Shown: in pieces, positions 17,240 through 26,890 of the stretch | How positions within the stretch are numbered: position 1 is the stretch's first letter | Layout: each line of letters begins with the position of its first letter | Assembly: GCA_947000775.1 (NCBI GenBank) | Contig: CAMQGK010000514.1 | Coordinates: 3,808,501-3,872,500 of the forward strand | Length of the DNA: 64,000 nucleotides | Direction: 5' to 3' | Source: Pterois miles | Taxonomy: Eukaryota > Chordata > Actinopteri > Perciformes > Scorpaenidae | Notes under the pieces: model-generated | The model's database searches: none | What the model saw: the letters and a program-made list of their open reading frames with translations, nothing else | Told to the model about the DNA's origin: nothing | Translations under genes and position numbers: made by a program

Positions 17240-18484
17240 ATGTTTGGGGTCACTTCTCCTTCACCCTCCTCCCTCCCTCCCTCTGCACCTCCGTCCATTA
17301 ACTCTAGATAATTTAGGGCTAATGGATGCACCGGCTCTCCTCTCACTACCCCCCTCCCCTTCTCAATACCAAAGGGAGAAAGGACGTCTCTCTTCCCCCT
17401 CCTCTTCCTCCTCCTAACACTCCTCTGCCACAGAGGGGGAATGGATATTACCTCTATTCGCTGGTTCCCCTCCGTGCTTCCTTCCAGTTCTCCACACTTT
17501 TTCACTAATGCCAAGAGAAGCTCTGAACCCCCCTTCTCCCCTCCCCGGGGGCTGTGATCCCCTCCGTGACCAGGGGCGGCGCCGTCAGCCGAGCCCAGCC
17601 ACCGTCAGGCCAGACCACAAACACTGACCTGCATCTGTGACTAAAAAGAGTTAACACTGGGGATCTGAGATTAGGACGAGGTTGAGCCCAGGCACTGCTC
17701 TGAGACCGCTTTTTAAAACGTTTTACTGCTATTGGTTTAGCTCAGGATACCCACGAGGCTAACCTGGTCTCAGATCAGCCGCTGCAGGGGGAACCTCCAC
17801 CCTAAGACCACGTCACTTCAATGCTCCCGATTCGCCTCCTGTTAGACTAATGTTCTATATTTGTTTAGGAAACATTTAGGGTTTTTTTCTCAGGAGGGTC
17901 AATGCACTGTTATGGTATGTCACAATCGATCACAGATAGATTTGCTGCTGTAGTGGAAGTCTTTTTTCTCTATCCATGAAAAGTTCTCCATTCATTTTTG
18001 TTAAAGGTTGTGGTTTGTAGAAGAAGACGGTACTGGTCAAGATGAACTCTTGGATAAGTAGTGAAGACAGGTGTCGGTAGCGTAGATTATGAAGGCGTGC
18101 CTTGAGTTGCTACGATTAAATACACGTTTTAGGTCAAGCAGGTTTTGAATTACAATTTTGGTGCCATGTTTTGTTTTTGCCTTAAAATCATCCCTATTTA
18201 GTATTATTCAATATTTATATTCAACTGCAACACTTTTTTCATTTGAAGGGAATAGTTCAACATTTTTGGGAAATTTCTTATGAGCGTTAGATGAGAGGAT
18301 CGATATCACTGGATGCCACGCTCTTGTCTGGAAGCTAAATATAAAGCTAGAGCCAGAAGATGCTAAGCTTAGCTTAGCTTAGTTTAGCTTAGCATTAAGA
18401 CGGGAAACAAAGGGAAACAGCTAGCCTGGCTCTGTCCAGGAGTAAACATATTAATGAACAGAATGTGTTCATTAGTGAGCTTTA

Positions 18485-18966
18485 AGGCCCAGACACACCA
18501 GCCCAACAACAGATAACTAGCGGTGACGAAGGCCACCAGTTGCGTCGCCTCACGTTGCCTTTGTCTTGGTCAAAAAGTTAAACTCAAACACACTGCAAAG
18601 ACTACAGCCGACGGCCAGTTAGCACGTACGTTCTGCACCTGCGTGGCATGAAATAACTCTCCACACCAGCAGGCGACTGTAGTTTATATTCATCATTCAA
18701 AAAGAGCAACAGGAAGAGCGAGGATGGTGGACATACAAGCCGCTGTTATGATACGTACATGAAACAAAGCTGCGTCTCACACCACTCTCAACTCACCACT
18801 TATGGCTGATGGACATGTGGTTGTGAAAATATCCGTGTATTGGAGTGATCAGATGAGGTGCCGAACAGCCAATGAGAGGGATTTCTCTGGACACACTGCT
18901 AAAACTAGGGCGACAGGCGCTCACAGACAGCCCCGAACTGTCCATCGGCTTGATGTGTCAGGGCCT
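18485..18966. mobile_element. Nested MITE, 482 bp, TTTA target duplication
   Basis: The termini AGGCCCAGACACACCAGCCC and, inverted, AGGCCCTGACACATCAAGCC form inverted repeats. TTTA flanks both sides (18481-18484 and 18967-18970). Removing the insert restores GAGCTTTAGAGGTGCTGG, the uninterrupted form of the outer element. A 3-4 bp TTA/TTTA duplication would suit a PIF/Harbinger-like element, but no transposase is present to confirm. Confidence 0.75.
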
Positions 18967-19175
18967 TTTAGAGGTGCTGGAAGGCAGATTTGGCTCACTA
19001 ATTAACATGTTATATATTTATTTGTTTAATTTGTATAAAAAGTCAAAGTCTAAAAGTGACACTGTGGTTTTACATGGTGTTATGTGCTGGATTATTTCTT
19101 GGCCAGGAGGAAAAGTTTGCTCTTTAACGCCACTGTTTCTTGATGCTAAACTAAACATAGAAGAAGGAGTTTATT

Positions 19176-19223
19176 CCATTCATTGGCACATCTTAGTAGT
19201 TACTAAGTTGTGCCAATGAATGG
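19176..19223. repeat. 48-nt near-perfect palindrome in the bcl7a 3' UTR
   Basis: The outer arms CCATTCATTGGCACA (19176-19190) and TGTGCCAATGAATGG (19209-19223) are perfectly complementary. Inside, after one T:T mismatch, CTTAGTA pairs with TACTAAG around a 2-nt centre. As RNA it would be a 22-bp stem. Confidence 0.88.
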
Positions 19224-20982
19224 CACTTAAAGGGAGCTACAGTGTCTGGAGCGTCCTCTGTGTTTTTCATTGCTGTCTTCTACTGGTCCAGCAGCAGCTT
19301 ACTACAGCTGGATGTGCGTGACCACCTTGCATTGTTCGCTATGCTAACCATCTCCTGGCTGTAGACAAATGGTGCCTTCAAATGGAGCTTGTGTTTATGG
19401 CATGGGAAGCCATGAACACAACATGCGTTGCATTCAGGCGATTAAAGTGTGAAGAACTGCGCTGCTAAGCAACGGCAATATTAAAGTTATTGTCCAAGTC
19501 TAGAAGCTGCAGAGGCTAACAGTTTAGCAAGCTAGCTAGTGGGTCACATAATGCAGGAAATGCAAAGATGACATGATGACAGAGGAGAAAGATGAGGTCG
19601 GCATTTTATAAAATTACCAAGAAAAACAATGTATAATTAAAGTTACAATACACTGTACAATATCACCTTATTATGCACGGATAAATGGACTTCCACAGGC
19701 TCCTCCAATTCTCACAACATCAACGAACACATCACAACTCGTGAACTCTGAGCCTTCAGAAACTTTCCACTTACGAGGTCGGGAATACGACACGAGGGGG
19801 GGCGTTCATATGGACACAGTGGTAAACACGACCCCATTTCAAGGCACCATAAGAACGTATGTTGATGCGAAGTGAAAGTCAATTGCTCGTTCCTTTTTGG
19901 ACGAAGAGCGACTACCAGTAAAACGTTCAAACAACAAAGTGCCATTCACAAGTAAACAGAATTATTTCTGTTGTGTTGTCATGATTTTAATGTCTCTACC
20001 GAAACGGCCTGTTTTGAACAATGAAAATATTATAAATACAATACGCATCTTCGGTCTAAAATGGCGGTAGCATCTGTTGTCAGATAAGCTCATCTCTTTG
20101 CTGTAGCTTTACTGCACCGACATGAAAGTGGCATCAAGTGTTTTCCCCAAACTGTGGAACTATTCCTTTTAAAACAGTTGGAGACTGGAATTTGAACACT
20201 ACCCTCCAGAAGTACTTCAGTTTTATCTTCTGGATGTTTTAACATCTGCAAACCTCATAAATCAGAGCTCCCGGTCGCTGGTCTGTGTCTACTCCAGGTG
20301 GCTTTTTCGTTGTTGTTTTTCTCCCTAAAGTAGAAACCGAGCAGTTACTGAGACTGGTTTTCCCGTCTGGTCCACCACCATGACTTCTCGTCTCTGTGTA
20401 TCACTACTTAACTATAACAGAAGGGTCCAGGCTTTTAGCTCAAGCATTGGTTCTAATCCTCCTTCAAGGTGCTGTCTATTGGCTGAATCCATACACCACA
20501 CGTGTGGCATCAAGCTCTCTGTTTTTGTGCAGATTTGTGCAATTTACTTGAACTTTATATATATAAATAGTGCGGATTCAGACCTGTGACCTCTAATGTA
20601 CAACCTCACACATGACCGTCATTGATATTTACTTGTGAATATGGATTGAAATCGGTTGAATAACTGCAAACCAATGACTTCATGACATAACAGGGGCTAT
20701 AAGAAGTACTTTATGACGCAGAATTACTTGATCAGATTTCAGCAAATCAGCATTCACATGGATGGAGAGAAAAGAAATAAAAATAATTGTCTCAGTTTAG
20801 AGGATGGATTAGCATATACCTCATTCCCAGTCCAGCAGCGCTGGAGCTTAAAATGTTATTGTATTGACATTAACAGTTATAAACAGCGTTATGTACACTC
20901 AGTTTAAAAACAAAAAGCTCTCACTTATGTTGTAGCTTTCACCTAATTGAGCCGATTGCTTATAGTTTGCTCATAACTGTGT

Positions 20983-20986
<4 letters not shown>

Positions 20987-21017
<31 letters not shown>
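20987..21017. repeat. A31 homopolymer
   Basis: A run of 31 A residues about 150 bp before the bcl7a poly(A) signal. It may be slippage expansion or a retroposon tail. No retroposon body is evident upstream. Confidence 0.85.
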
Positions 21018-21020
<3 letters not shown>

Positions 21021-21168
21021 GTGAGATATAAAACCTTGTATGTTTTTTTTTTTCCTTGGGACCATTTTTGTTTCACTTTAGATCTTGTACAGATTTATGG
21101 TTTGGTTTGACTTATTTATTCCATCAGTAGTGCTTGGTTTTTATCATGTCCAATGGTTTTGTTTTCTT

Positions 21169-21174
21169 AATAAA
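21169..21174 (+). promoter_or_regulatory. bcl7a: bcl7a poly(A) signal
   Basis: AATAAA in the context TTCTTAATAAAATTCAC, followed within 20 nt by the GT-rich TTTTTGGTGTTTGTTTTT. Confidence 0.65.
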
Positions 21175-21784
21175 ATTCACAAACGTTTTTGGTGTTTGTT
21201 TTTACTGTTTTGAGGGAACCATGTTGGATGGTCTTCAGTACAGGATATTTAGTACTTATTAGAGTACTTGCAGTGTTTGTGAGTGTGGTAACTAGAAGAG
21301 TGTCTCTTCACTAAATCTGGATTGAAAAAAAGCTTCATAAAGTAGGTTTCAATACTTACTACTGGTCTGACTAGTTTTCAGGTTTACGTCATCTTAGGTT
21401 ACTTATTTGTCATATGCACAACTGTTGGCTATGAAAATCTAGGATCTCAGGCTCTCTCCAACACAACTCATTAAATATGTATAAACAAAGTCATGATAGT
21501 AAAATATAAAAATTAAGAAAATAGTACAGAAGTTAAAAATATAGGAATAACAAAACAATTTAAAGTAATGTAATAAAATAATATATACTTGTGGTAGACA
21601 GGTGTACAGTTATTGTAAAACCAAGATAAACCAGAATGTAGTAAATATACAGTATATGTATAGTACAGTACAGTACATAGTATACAGGTACAGTAGTACA
21701 GTATATGCAAATACATACAAATGTATATAAACCAATGTAAAACAGAATGTAGTAATGTATACTGTTGTACTTTCATGGCCACAG

Positions 21785-22575
21785 TCTAAATGCTGGAACA
21801 GGTGGTTTTCACCTGAGACATTTTTTCTTTACACACGAAAACTTTCATCAGAGTGTCATAAATTCATTATTTAATTATCAATTAACTTAATTATCAATTG
21901 AATTGACAAGTCTCTGTTCTGTAGAGACCATTCTCTGGTCCTACAGAGACTGGTCTCAGTCCTATAGAGTCCCATCACTGTGCTGGTTCCTGGTGTAACC
22001 GGCGGATTTCTGCGTTGTGTTGGTTAGACAGTAAAGGCACCACGACATCAGGATCTCTTCTTAGTTGTCCCGTTTATTCTGATAAAAACACACAGGGAAA
22101 CAAAACCTCCACGTAAAGTCTGCTGCGCGCTCCAGCTCCTCTGCCACTGGAAAATTGTACAAACGAGGAGCAGGAAAGGGGCAAAGGGGAGTTATAGCAG
22201 TGACCACAGAAGAAGAAATGAATTGTGAGGGGCTCTGAACATCACATGTCCTGGAGTTTGGAGGTTCTCCCAGTCAAAATAAAGTATAACCACATCTATT
22301 TTGTTTAATTAAACATAAAGAGAACAAGATAAACATAGGGAACATAAAGGTCCTGGTCCTGGTCTCTGCACCACAGGGGCTAATCACCAGCCTCTGTGGT
22401 ACATAGTGGAGCAGGAGGAAATCAGGATGGGAGGAAGGACTTGAACCCTCAACAGCATCCATGTTGAAGATCTCAGATTGTCTCCATCAAAATGAATACT
22501 ACATTACCGCCTAGATGGTCTCACCACGAAGGCCAACAACCTGCGGATGGCGGAGCCCTTCTTTGGTGATGATGA
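21785..22575 (-). pseudogene. Decayed inverted fragment of the tandem-array gene (3' end and flank)
   Basis: Read on the minus strand, 22575-22513 encodes KKGSAIRRLLAFVVRPSRR and stop, nearly the C-terminus of the array proteins (which end AFVTRPFRR). It is followed by the same 3' flank, including ATGGATGCTGTTGAGGGTTC, the GTGCAGAGACCAGGACCAGG block, GACTGAGACCAGT, TCAATTCAATTG and, at 21795-21815, the CAGGTGAAAACCACCTG palindrome. Substitutions and indels are far more numerous than among the array units, and an insertion (about 21994-22344) splits it. The 5' part of the gene is missing. Just right of it, at about 22576-22620, lies a plus-oriented piece of the same flank (CATAGCCGCCAGT), so the locus was rearranged. 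Confidence 0.85.
21994..22344 (-). mobile_element. Solo-LTR-like insertion within the decayed fragment
   Basis: The fragment is interrupted exactly between GAGACCAGGACCAGGAC and CAGTGATGGG, which are adjacent in the array units. On the minus strand the extra DNA can be read as starting TGTT and ending TTACA, with AATAAACGGGACAAC near its end, as expected for an LTR with a poly(A) signal. No exact target duplication is visible and no internal retroviral gene is present. Confidence 0.35.
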
Positions 22576-22964
22576 GGGTTTTGGTATGTTGCTTTTCATT
22601 TTTACATAGCCGCCAGTGAAGAGTTAATATGTACGTTTTCAAAACAGTCACAGTGCTCCAAGATAGGTGAAACATGAACCAAAATAAAAGTAGCCGACTC
22701 ATTATGCAGAATGGTCTATGTCACAGTAATGTTTATCACTGCATATTATTATAATCATTGATGCACTGATGTGTTCATCACTTCAGTGTTTCAGCTGGTA
22801 AAGCTGCTCCTTTTGATTATTAAAAGTATGTTTCCTTGTGAGATGTAGTGGAGTAGAAGTGGGCTATAAAGGTACATAAAATAGAAATACTCTAGTTAAG
22901 TACAGGTACTGAAACTTGTACTGACAAAATAAGTCAAATACATGTCGCTATACGGGGTTAATTT

Positions 22965-23065
22965 AAAGGAATGGTTTGACATTTTGGGAAATACGCTTGG
23001 TTGCTTTCTGAGAGAGTTAGATGAGATGACTGATACCACTAATATCTGTCCGTTAGAGTAATCCA
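22965..23065. mobile_element. Second fragment of the 18243-20172 transposon family
   Basis: AAAGGAATGGTTTGACATTTTGGG, then GAAATACGCTTGG and GAGAGTTAGATGAGATGACTG, match the left end of the family. The remainder of the element is absent or unrecognisable. Confidence 0.6.
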
Positions 23066-23676
23066 GTTTTCTCAATGCACTCTTATACCACTGTGAGACT
23101 CACAATGAACAGTTCAAAACCAAAAAAAAAGGTTAAAAAAAAAAAAAAAAAACAAACACGCAGCAGAGCCAGAGACCCCGTCTCTATTTAATGCTACATT
23201 TTCCTCTTCCTTGTCAAAACCTGAAACCTTCATTACCAACAATGCAACTGGACTCTGGATCGTAGATTTGGGTGTATGTTAATGGTAGCCTTTAGCTGCT
23301 AGCCTCAAGCAAAGATGATCAGCGGGCTACAGAGGTCTCACTTCTTTCTAAATGCACACCTCCAGATTCTTAAAAATTTTCTAACTTGTAGTCTTCTGCT
23401 GACTCAGGTGACATCACTTGAGGCAATCTATCACACTTCACACAGCTTCCCTCTGGACACACTAAAAGGGTTTAGACCCTTAAAACCGTATCCTGGGGAC
23501 GTGGCTTTTCCTCTTGGAATTGAATTTTGTTTTGCCTCGAGGCGTTCAGGGCAGATAAACTTGAGGCGCTCAACAACACATTAAATACTTCAATCTCATC
23601 AAAACCAGCTATGAAAAAACACTGTCTGATCATGTCCTTACGCTACTTTTTTCATATATGGAGTAGTATCCACTCA

Positions 23677-23731
23677 ATAAGATAAGATAAGATATTCCTT
23701 TATTAGTCCCACAGTGGAGAAATTCACAATG
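23677..23731 (-). mobile_element. 3' tail of a SINE/LINE, adjoining the array
   Basis: (GATAA)n followed by CCTTTATTAGTCCCACAGTGG: on the minus strand this is a 3' tail CCACTGTGGGACTAATAAAGG ending in (TTATC)n, like the tail of the SINE at 6960-7245. It is a 5'-truncated insertion lying about 35 bp left of the first array unit. Confidence 0.6.
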
Positions 23732-24581
23732 TTAATTAACAAAAATTACGACTAAAAGTGTGTGCGTTGACAAAAAAGACGAGATGAAATATTACAGACT
23801 GGTGGTGTTGTTTTGTTTAATGCAGCAGCACAGTCAGGAGACCTCAGAGTAACTTACTTAAGTTAAAGTTAAGGACGACATCAGGGCTTGGGAAAAGAAA
23901 CAACGTGAGTACAAGTACCTGAAAATTGTACTACTCATTATGCAGGGCTTGAAAGGTGCTCTACTATAAAATGTATTTTTATTATATTAAACAGGTCATA
24001 AGGTTCTCTCCGTGTCATTTATTTTATATTTCTGTGAAAACATCTCCTTCAAACAACTGGATTATTCAAGATTCTCCCCAATCGACACTTTTACAAGATT
24101 TCATCTGAACGCCTCATCATCGCGGTGTCATCTACCGTCGCCCAGTAGACCCTGAACGCACCATAACCACCGGAGCTGTGCGGTGTCGCTTCATGAACCG
24201 AGCCGGTCACTGTGATGACTGAGCAGCTTCATGGGGATCACTGACAATATAATAAGAGTCTGATGAAGCGAGTTCTTCTCAAAGGTTCAGTATGTCACAA
24301 ACTGCTGTTTGTAAACACCAGTTGTCTCCTCCTCCTCGAGACTGAACGGAGAGAGGGAGCGCTCGGTGGACACGAAGCAGCAAATCAGAGAAATCAATCA
24401 ATCAATCATTTTCTGATTGTTTCCCGCCGGCTACGTTTCTACAACAGTGAGCTTTAACTTTAATGCTGTTTTAAATGTTGTTCCTCCGCGGTTTATTTAG
24501 GACTTTATCCTCCAAATCTCACGTTCATTCATTCAAATTCATTTACTCCAGTGACAACGATGGAGAGCTGCCGCGCGTGCC

Positions 24582-24689
24582 TAGCAACGGTTGCTAAGGG
24601 CAGGTGGCGTCCAGCAAACTCTGACGTCATACTGCAGCGGGCGTGCTCCTTTGATCTGGTTGGTTGGCTTTGAACTTTTATTTAAATAG
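24582..24689 (+). promoter_or_regulatory. Core promoter of array gene copy 1: MYB palindrome, CRE, TATA-like box
   Basis: TAGCAACGGTTGCTA (24582-24596) is a perfect 7-1-7 palindrome whose centre CAACGGTTG is a double MYB-type site. TGACGTCA (24622-24629) is the full CRE/ATF palindrome. TATTTAAATA (24679-24688) is a TATA-like box about 85 nt before the ATG, so initiation would be near 24710. The module lies 190 to 83 nt before the ATG and is at the same distance in all nine copies. Motifs are seen directly; factor binding is inferred. Confidence 0.7.
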
Positions 24690-24771
24690 GAGGCAAATTC
24701 AGCCCTTCCTCACATTTTCATATCTGGTTTTATTCCCAGTGGGAGCAGAAGAAAGTTATTAAGCAGTCATA

Positions 24772-26637
24772 ATGGCTAGAGAGTTTAGAGTGGAGGATAT
24801 TCCTCCCCTGATGGAGCCTGTTTTACAAAGGATGACAACGCAGCAGCAGGCTTTGCTGGACGCTGGAGCAACTGATGAGGCCACAGAGCTTTTGCTGGCA
24901 AAGCAGATTGTGGAGGCACTATCAGGAACCGATTCTGTTTCGTTACATGACAACGCAACCATTTCTACTGATTGTGTCCCATCCAGTCTGGACGACACAC
25001 TCCTTCAGAGTGTTACAGTGGCCGTGAAAATCAACATCGAGTTCGACTCTGATTGCTCAAAATCCTTGGCCGACCTGATTGATACTGAGATACAGGCATC
25101 ATCCCCGGAGAAAGCCCCTTGCGTTGATGCTGAGACACTGGCTGAGCTGGTCGATGAGGCCGGCCAGGTGCTCAAAACATTACAGGGCAAGATGGACACT
25201 CAGCAGTCGTCTGAGTCAGAGGCTGCAACACCGTCTCCCTGCAAACTCTGCGACATGAGCGACGACGATGACAAGTGCCGATCAGAGACCCCTGAGACGT
25301 TCTCACGGGACAGCTTCGAGGCTTCAGCAACCAAAGCTGCACAGGATATCATTGAGAGAGAGCTCCGTAAATTGGTGTTACCTCTTCTGGATGATGTGTG
25401 CGACTCCCAGGGTGAGGTGCTGCCACCTGACATCTCCAGGCAGGCCGCAGATATTGCAGCTAACATCGCTCAGTCAATCGCTGATGAGGTGGAGGCTCTG
25501 GAGAAGAAATATGCTGTCAGCTCAGAGTCCTCCGAGAAGAGGAAACTGGTTTTGAAAGGAATGACCAAGAAGATCATGGTTTTTTTCACCACTCAGTTTG
25601 CTAAACTGTTAGCGCAGTACTTTTTATCTGAGCTGGAGAAAAAACTCTGCCCCGACTTCAGAGCTGAGAGCAGGGATTCACTTCAGTCCTTCATGGACGA
25701 CTTTGAGGCTGTGCTTGTGCCAAAAAACGAGGGAACAGACGTCTTGCCTAGATTAAAACGTCTTTCCGAGGGGAAAGACCTGGTTTTCACAAAGGCACTT
25801 TGTGATCTCCTCTACAACCACATCATACAGGTGACACCTTACATTACTGTGTCACATGATGTGATGCACGGTGAGATACAGCGCAAAGTCTTTTGTTTCT
25901 TGTCACTGATGGGGTGGTGGTTAAACACTCAAGCTGGCAAGTACAGTAGCCGGGTCACAAAGGCTCTGAAGGACTTAACACCAAGGTCAACACCAAGGTC
26001 AACACCAAGGTCAACACCAAACACCAAAAAAAAAAAAAGTCAACACCAAGGCAAAAAAAAAAAAACAACACCAAGCTCAACACCAAGGCCAACACCAAGC
26101 TCAACACCAAAGTCAACACCAAGTCCAACATCATGGGCATCACCAAGGTCAACACCAAGGTCACCACCAAGTCCAACATCATGGGCATCACCAAGGTCAC
26201 CACCAAGGTCACCACCAAGGTCAACAGCTGCACCATCTAGGCAGCCCACAGCACTGACAGACAAAAACAAATTTGCTGTCATGGCAATTGTGGATAAGCT
26301 GGTTTCACGGATCTTCCGCAAAACAAAGGTGAACTGCGCTTTTGCAAAGCCGGAGCCCATCATCCAGCGCCTGTTTGACAAAATATGGGCCAAGGTCGAG
26401 GGGGCGGATTTCGAGATCACCCCAGAGATGATGGACAGCGTCGACAAGGCCATCCACAAGGATCTGTGCAAAAAGTACGGCTCTGCAAAGACAGTGCTGG
26501 TTTCAATGCTTCTGAACCAGCCAGAGTTTGATGACTACGTTGCCTCCACTTTCATTACCCACCTGGAGGCACCACCAAAGAAGGGCTCCGCCATCCGCAG
26601 GTTGTTGGCCTTCGTGACGAGACCATTTAGGCGGTAA
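24772..26637 (+). CDS. Array gene copy 1, unrecognised single-exon protein, 621 aa
   Basis: No family is recognised. The ATG follows a roughly 60-nt leader and opens MAREFRVEDIPPLMEPVLQR. Residues 1-150 are acidic and mixed; 157-169 hold a CKLC pair and a DDDD run. Residues 180-295 look helical (AAQDIIERELRKLVLPLL, QAADIAANIAQSIADEVEAL, a hydrophobic KKIMVFFTTQFAKLLAQYFL stretch). Residues 296-400 are a conserved mixed domain with MGWWLN. From 403 comes a T-P-x-S tetrapeptide linker with TSWA markers. The C-terminal domain of about 118 residues starts MAIVDKLVSRIF and ends in a basic RRLLAFVTRPFRR tail. There is no signal peptide, and I see no clear transmembrane helix. Peculiar to this copy: residues 419-431 are KKKKSQHQGKKKK, from two A-runs. 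P70 and S72 also differ from the other copies. A nuclear or cytoplasmic location is a guess. Function unknown. Confidence 0.85.
   Translation: MAREFRVEDIPPLMEPVLQRMTTQQQALLDAGATDEATELLLAKQIVEALSGTDSVSLHDNATISTDCVPSSLDDTLLQSVTVAVKINIEFDSDCSKSLADLIDTEIQASSPEKAPCVDAETLAELVDEAGQVLKTLQGKMDTQQSSESEAATPSPCKLCDMSDDDDKCRSETPETFSRDSFEASATKAAQDIIERELRKLVLPLLDDVCDSQGEVLPPDISRQAADIAANIAQSIADEVEALEKKYAVSSESSEKRKLVLKGMTKKIMVFFTTQFAKLLAQYFLSELEKKLCPDFRAESRDSLQSFMDDFEAVLVPKNEGTDVLPRLKRLSEGKDLVFTKALCDLLYNHIIQVTPYITVSHDVMHGEIQRKVFCFLSLMGWWLNTQAGKYSSRVTKALKDLTPRSTPRSTPRSTPNTKKKKSQHQGKKKKTTPSSTPRPTPSSTPKSTPSPTSWASPRSTPRSPPSPTSWASPRSPPRSPPRSTAAPSRQPTALTDKNKFAVMAIVDKLVSRIFRKTKVNCAFAKPEPIIQRLFDKIWAKVEGADFEITPEMMDSVDKAIHKDLCKKYGSAKTVLVSMLLNQPEFDDYVASTFITHLEAPPKKGSAIRRLLAFVTRPFRR
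25977..26235 (+). repeat. Coding minisatellite of copy 1 (12-bp period)
   Basis: Repeats of AACACCAAGGTC-type 12-mers, each encoding T-P-x-S or T-P-x-P. Lengths differ between copies by whole 12-bp units, keeping frame. Tetrapeptides before the first TSWA: 11 in copies 2, 3, 4, 5 and 9; 9 in copy 6; 10 in copy 7; 14 in copy 8. In this copy two A-rich pieces interrupt the run. Confidence 0.9.
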
Positions 26638-26890
26638 TGTAGTATTCATTTTGATGGAGAAAATCTGGGATGCTCATTTTCTCCTTCAACATGGATGCTG
26701 TTGAGGGTTCAAGTCCTTCCTCCCATCCTGATTCCCTCCTGCTCCACTCTGTACTACAGAGGCTAGTGATTAGCCCCTGTGGTGCAGAGACCAGGACCAG
26801 GACAGTGATGGGCCTCTATGGGACTGAGACCAGTGAATGGCCTCTACAGGGGTAGGACCAGTGATTGGTCCCAAATCAATTCAATTGTTC

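Larger units (their letters stand above)
18243..20172. mobile_element. Nonautonomous DNA transposon with terminal inverted repeats, carrying nested insertions
   Basis: The left end GGGAATAGTTCAACATTTTT pairs with the inverted right end read as AAAAGGAATAGTTCCACAGT. Internal landmarks (GTTAGATGAGAGGATCGATA, the GCTTAGCTTAG run, AACAGCTAGCCTGGCTCTGT) belong to a repeat common in percomorph fish. A second fragment of the family is at 22965-23065. TTAA-like bases lie at the right junction, but the superfamily is not settled. Several younger insertions split it. Confidence 0.65.
17240..21190 (+). other. bcl7a: bcl7a 3' UTR (putative)
   Basis: After the stop there is pyrimidine-rich sequence to about 17,620 and then unique AT-rich sequence, interrupted from 18,243 to 20,172 by a transposon nest. 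The first strong poly(A) signal in good context is AATAAA at 21169-21174, followed by a GT-rich stretch. A UTR of about 3.9 kb is long but in keeping with the long 3' UTRs of vertebrate BCL7A. Earlier polyadenylation is possible. Confidence 0.55.

Noticed and set aside
24263..24457. A 64-codon open frame (MKRVLLKGSVCHKLL...) upstream of the promoter in all nine units
   Set aside because: Its presence in every unit follows from recent duplication, not selection. It lies upstream of the promoter module and has no own promoter, domain or coding-like composition.
24582..24596. TAGCAACGGTTGCTA as a canonical RFX X-box
   Set aside because: The half-sites are in the opposite order from GTTGCC-N-GGCAAC (everted), so a MYB-type CAACGGTTG reading fits better. 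RFX half-site binding is not excluded.
25955..26471. Long minus-strand frames opposite the array gene (rich in LVLTLVL or DLGVDLG repeats)
   Set aside because: They are shadows of the 12-bp coding minisatellite read on the other strand. The plus frame has the start context, promoter and poly(A) signal.
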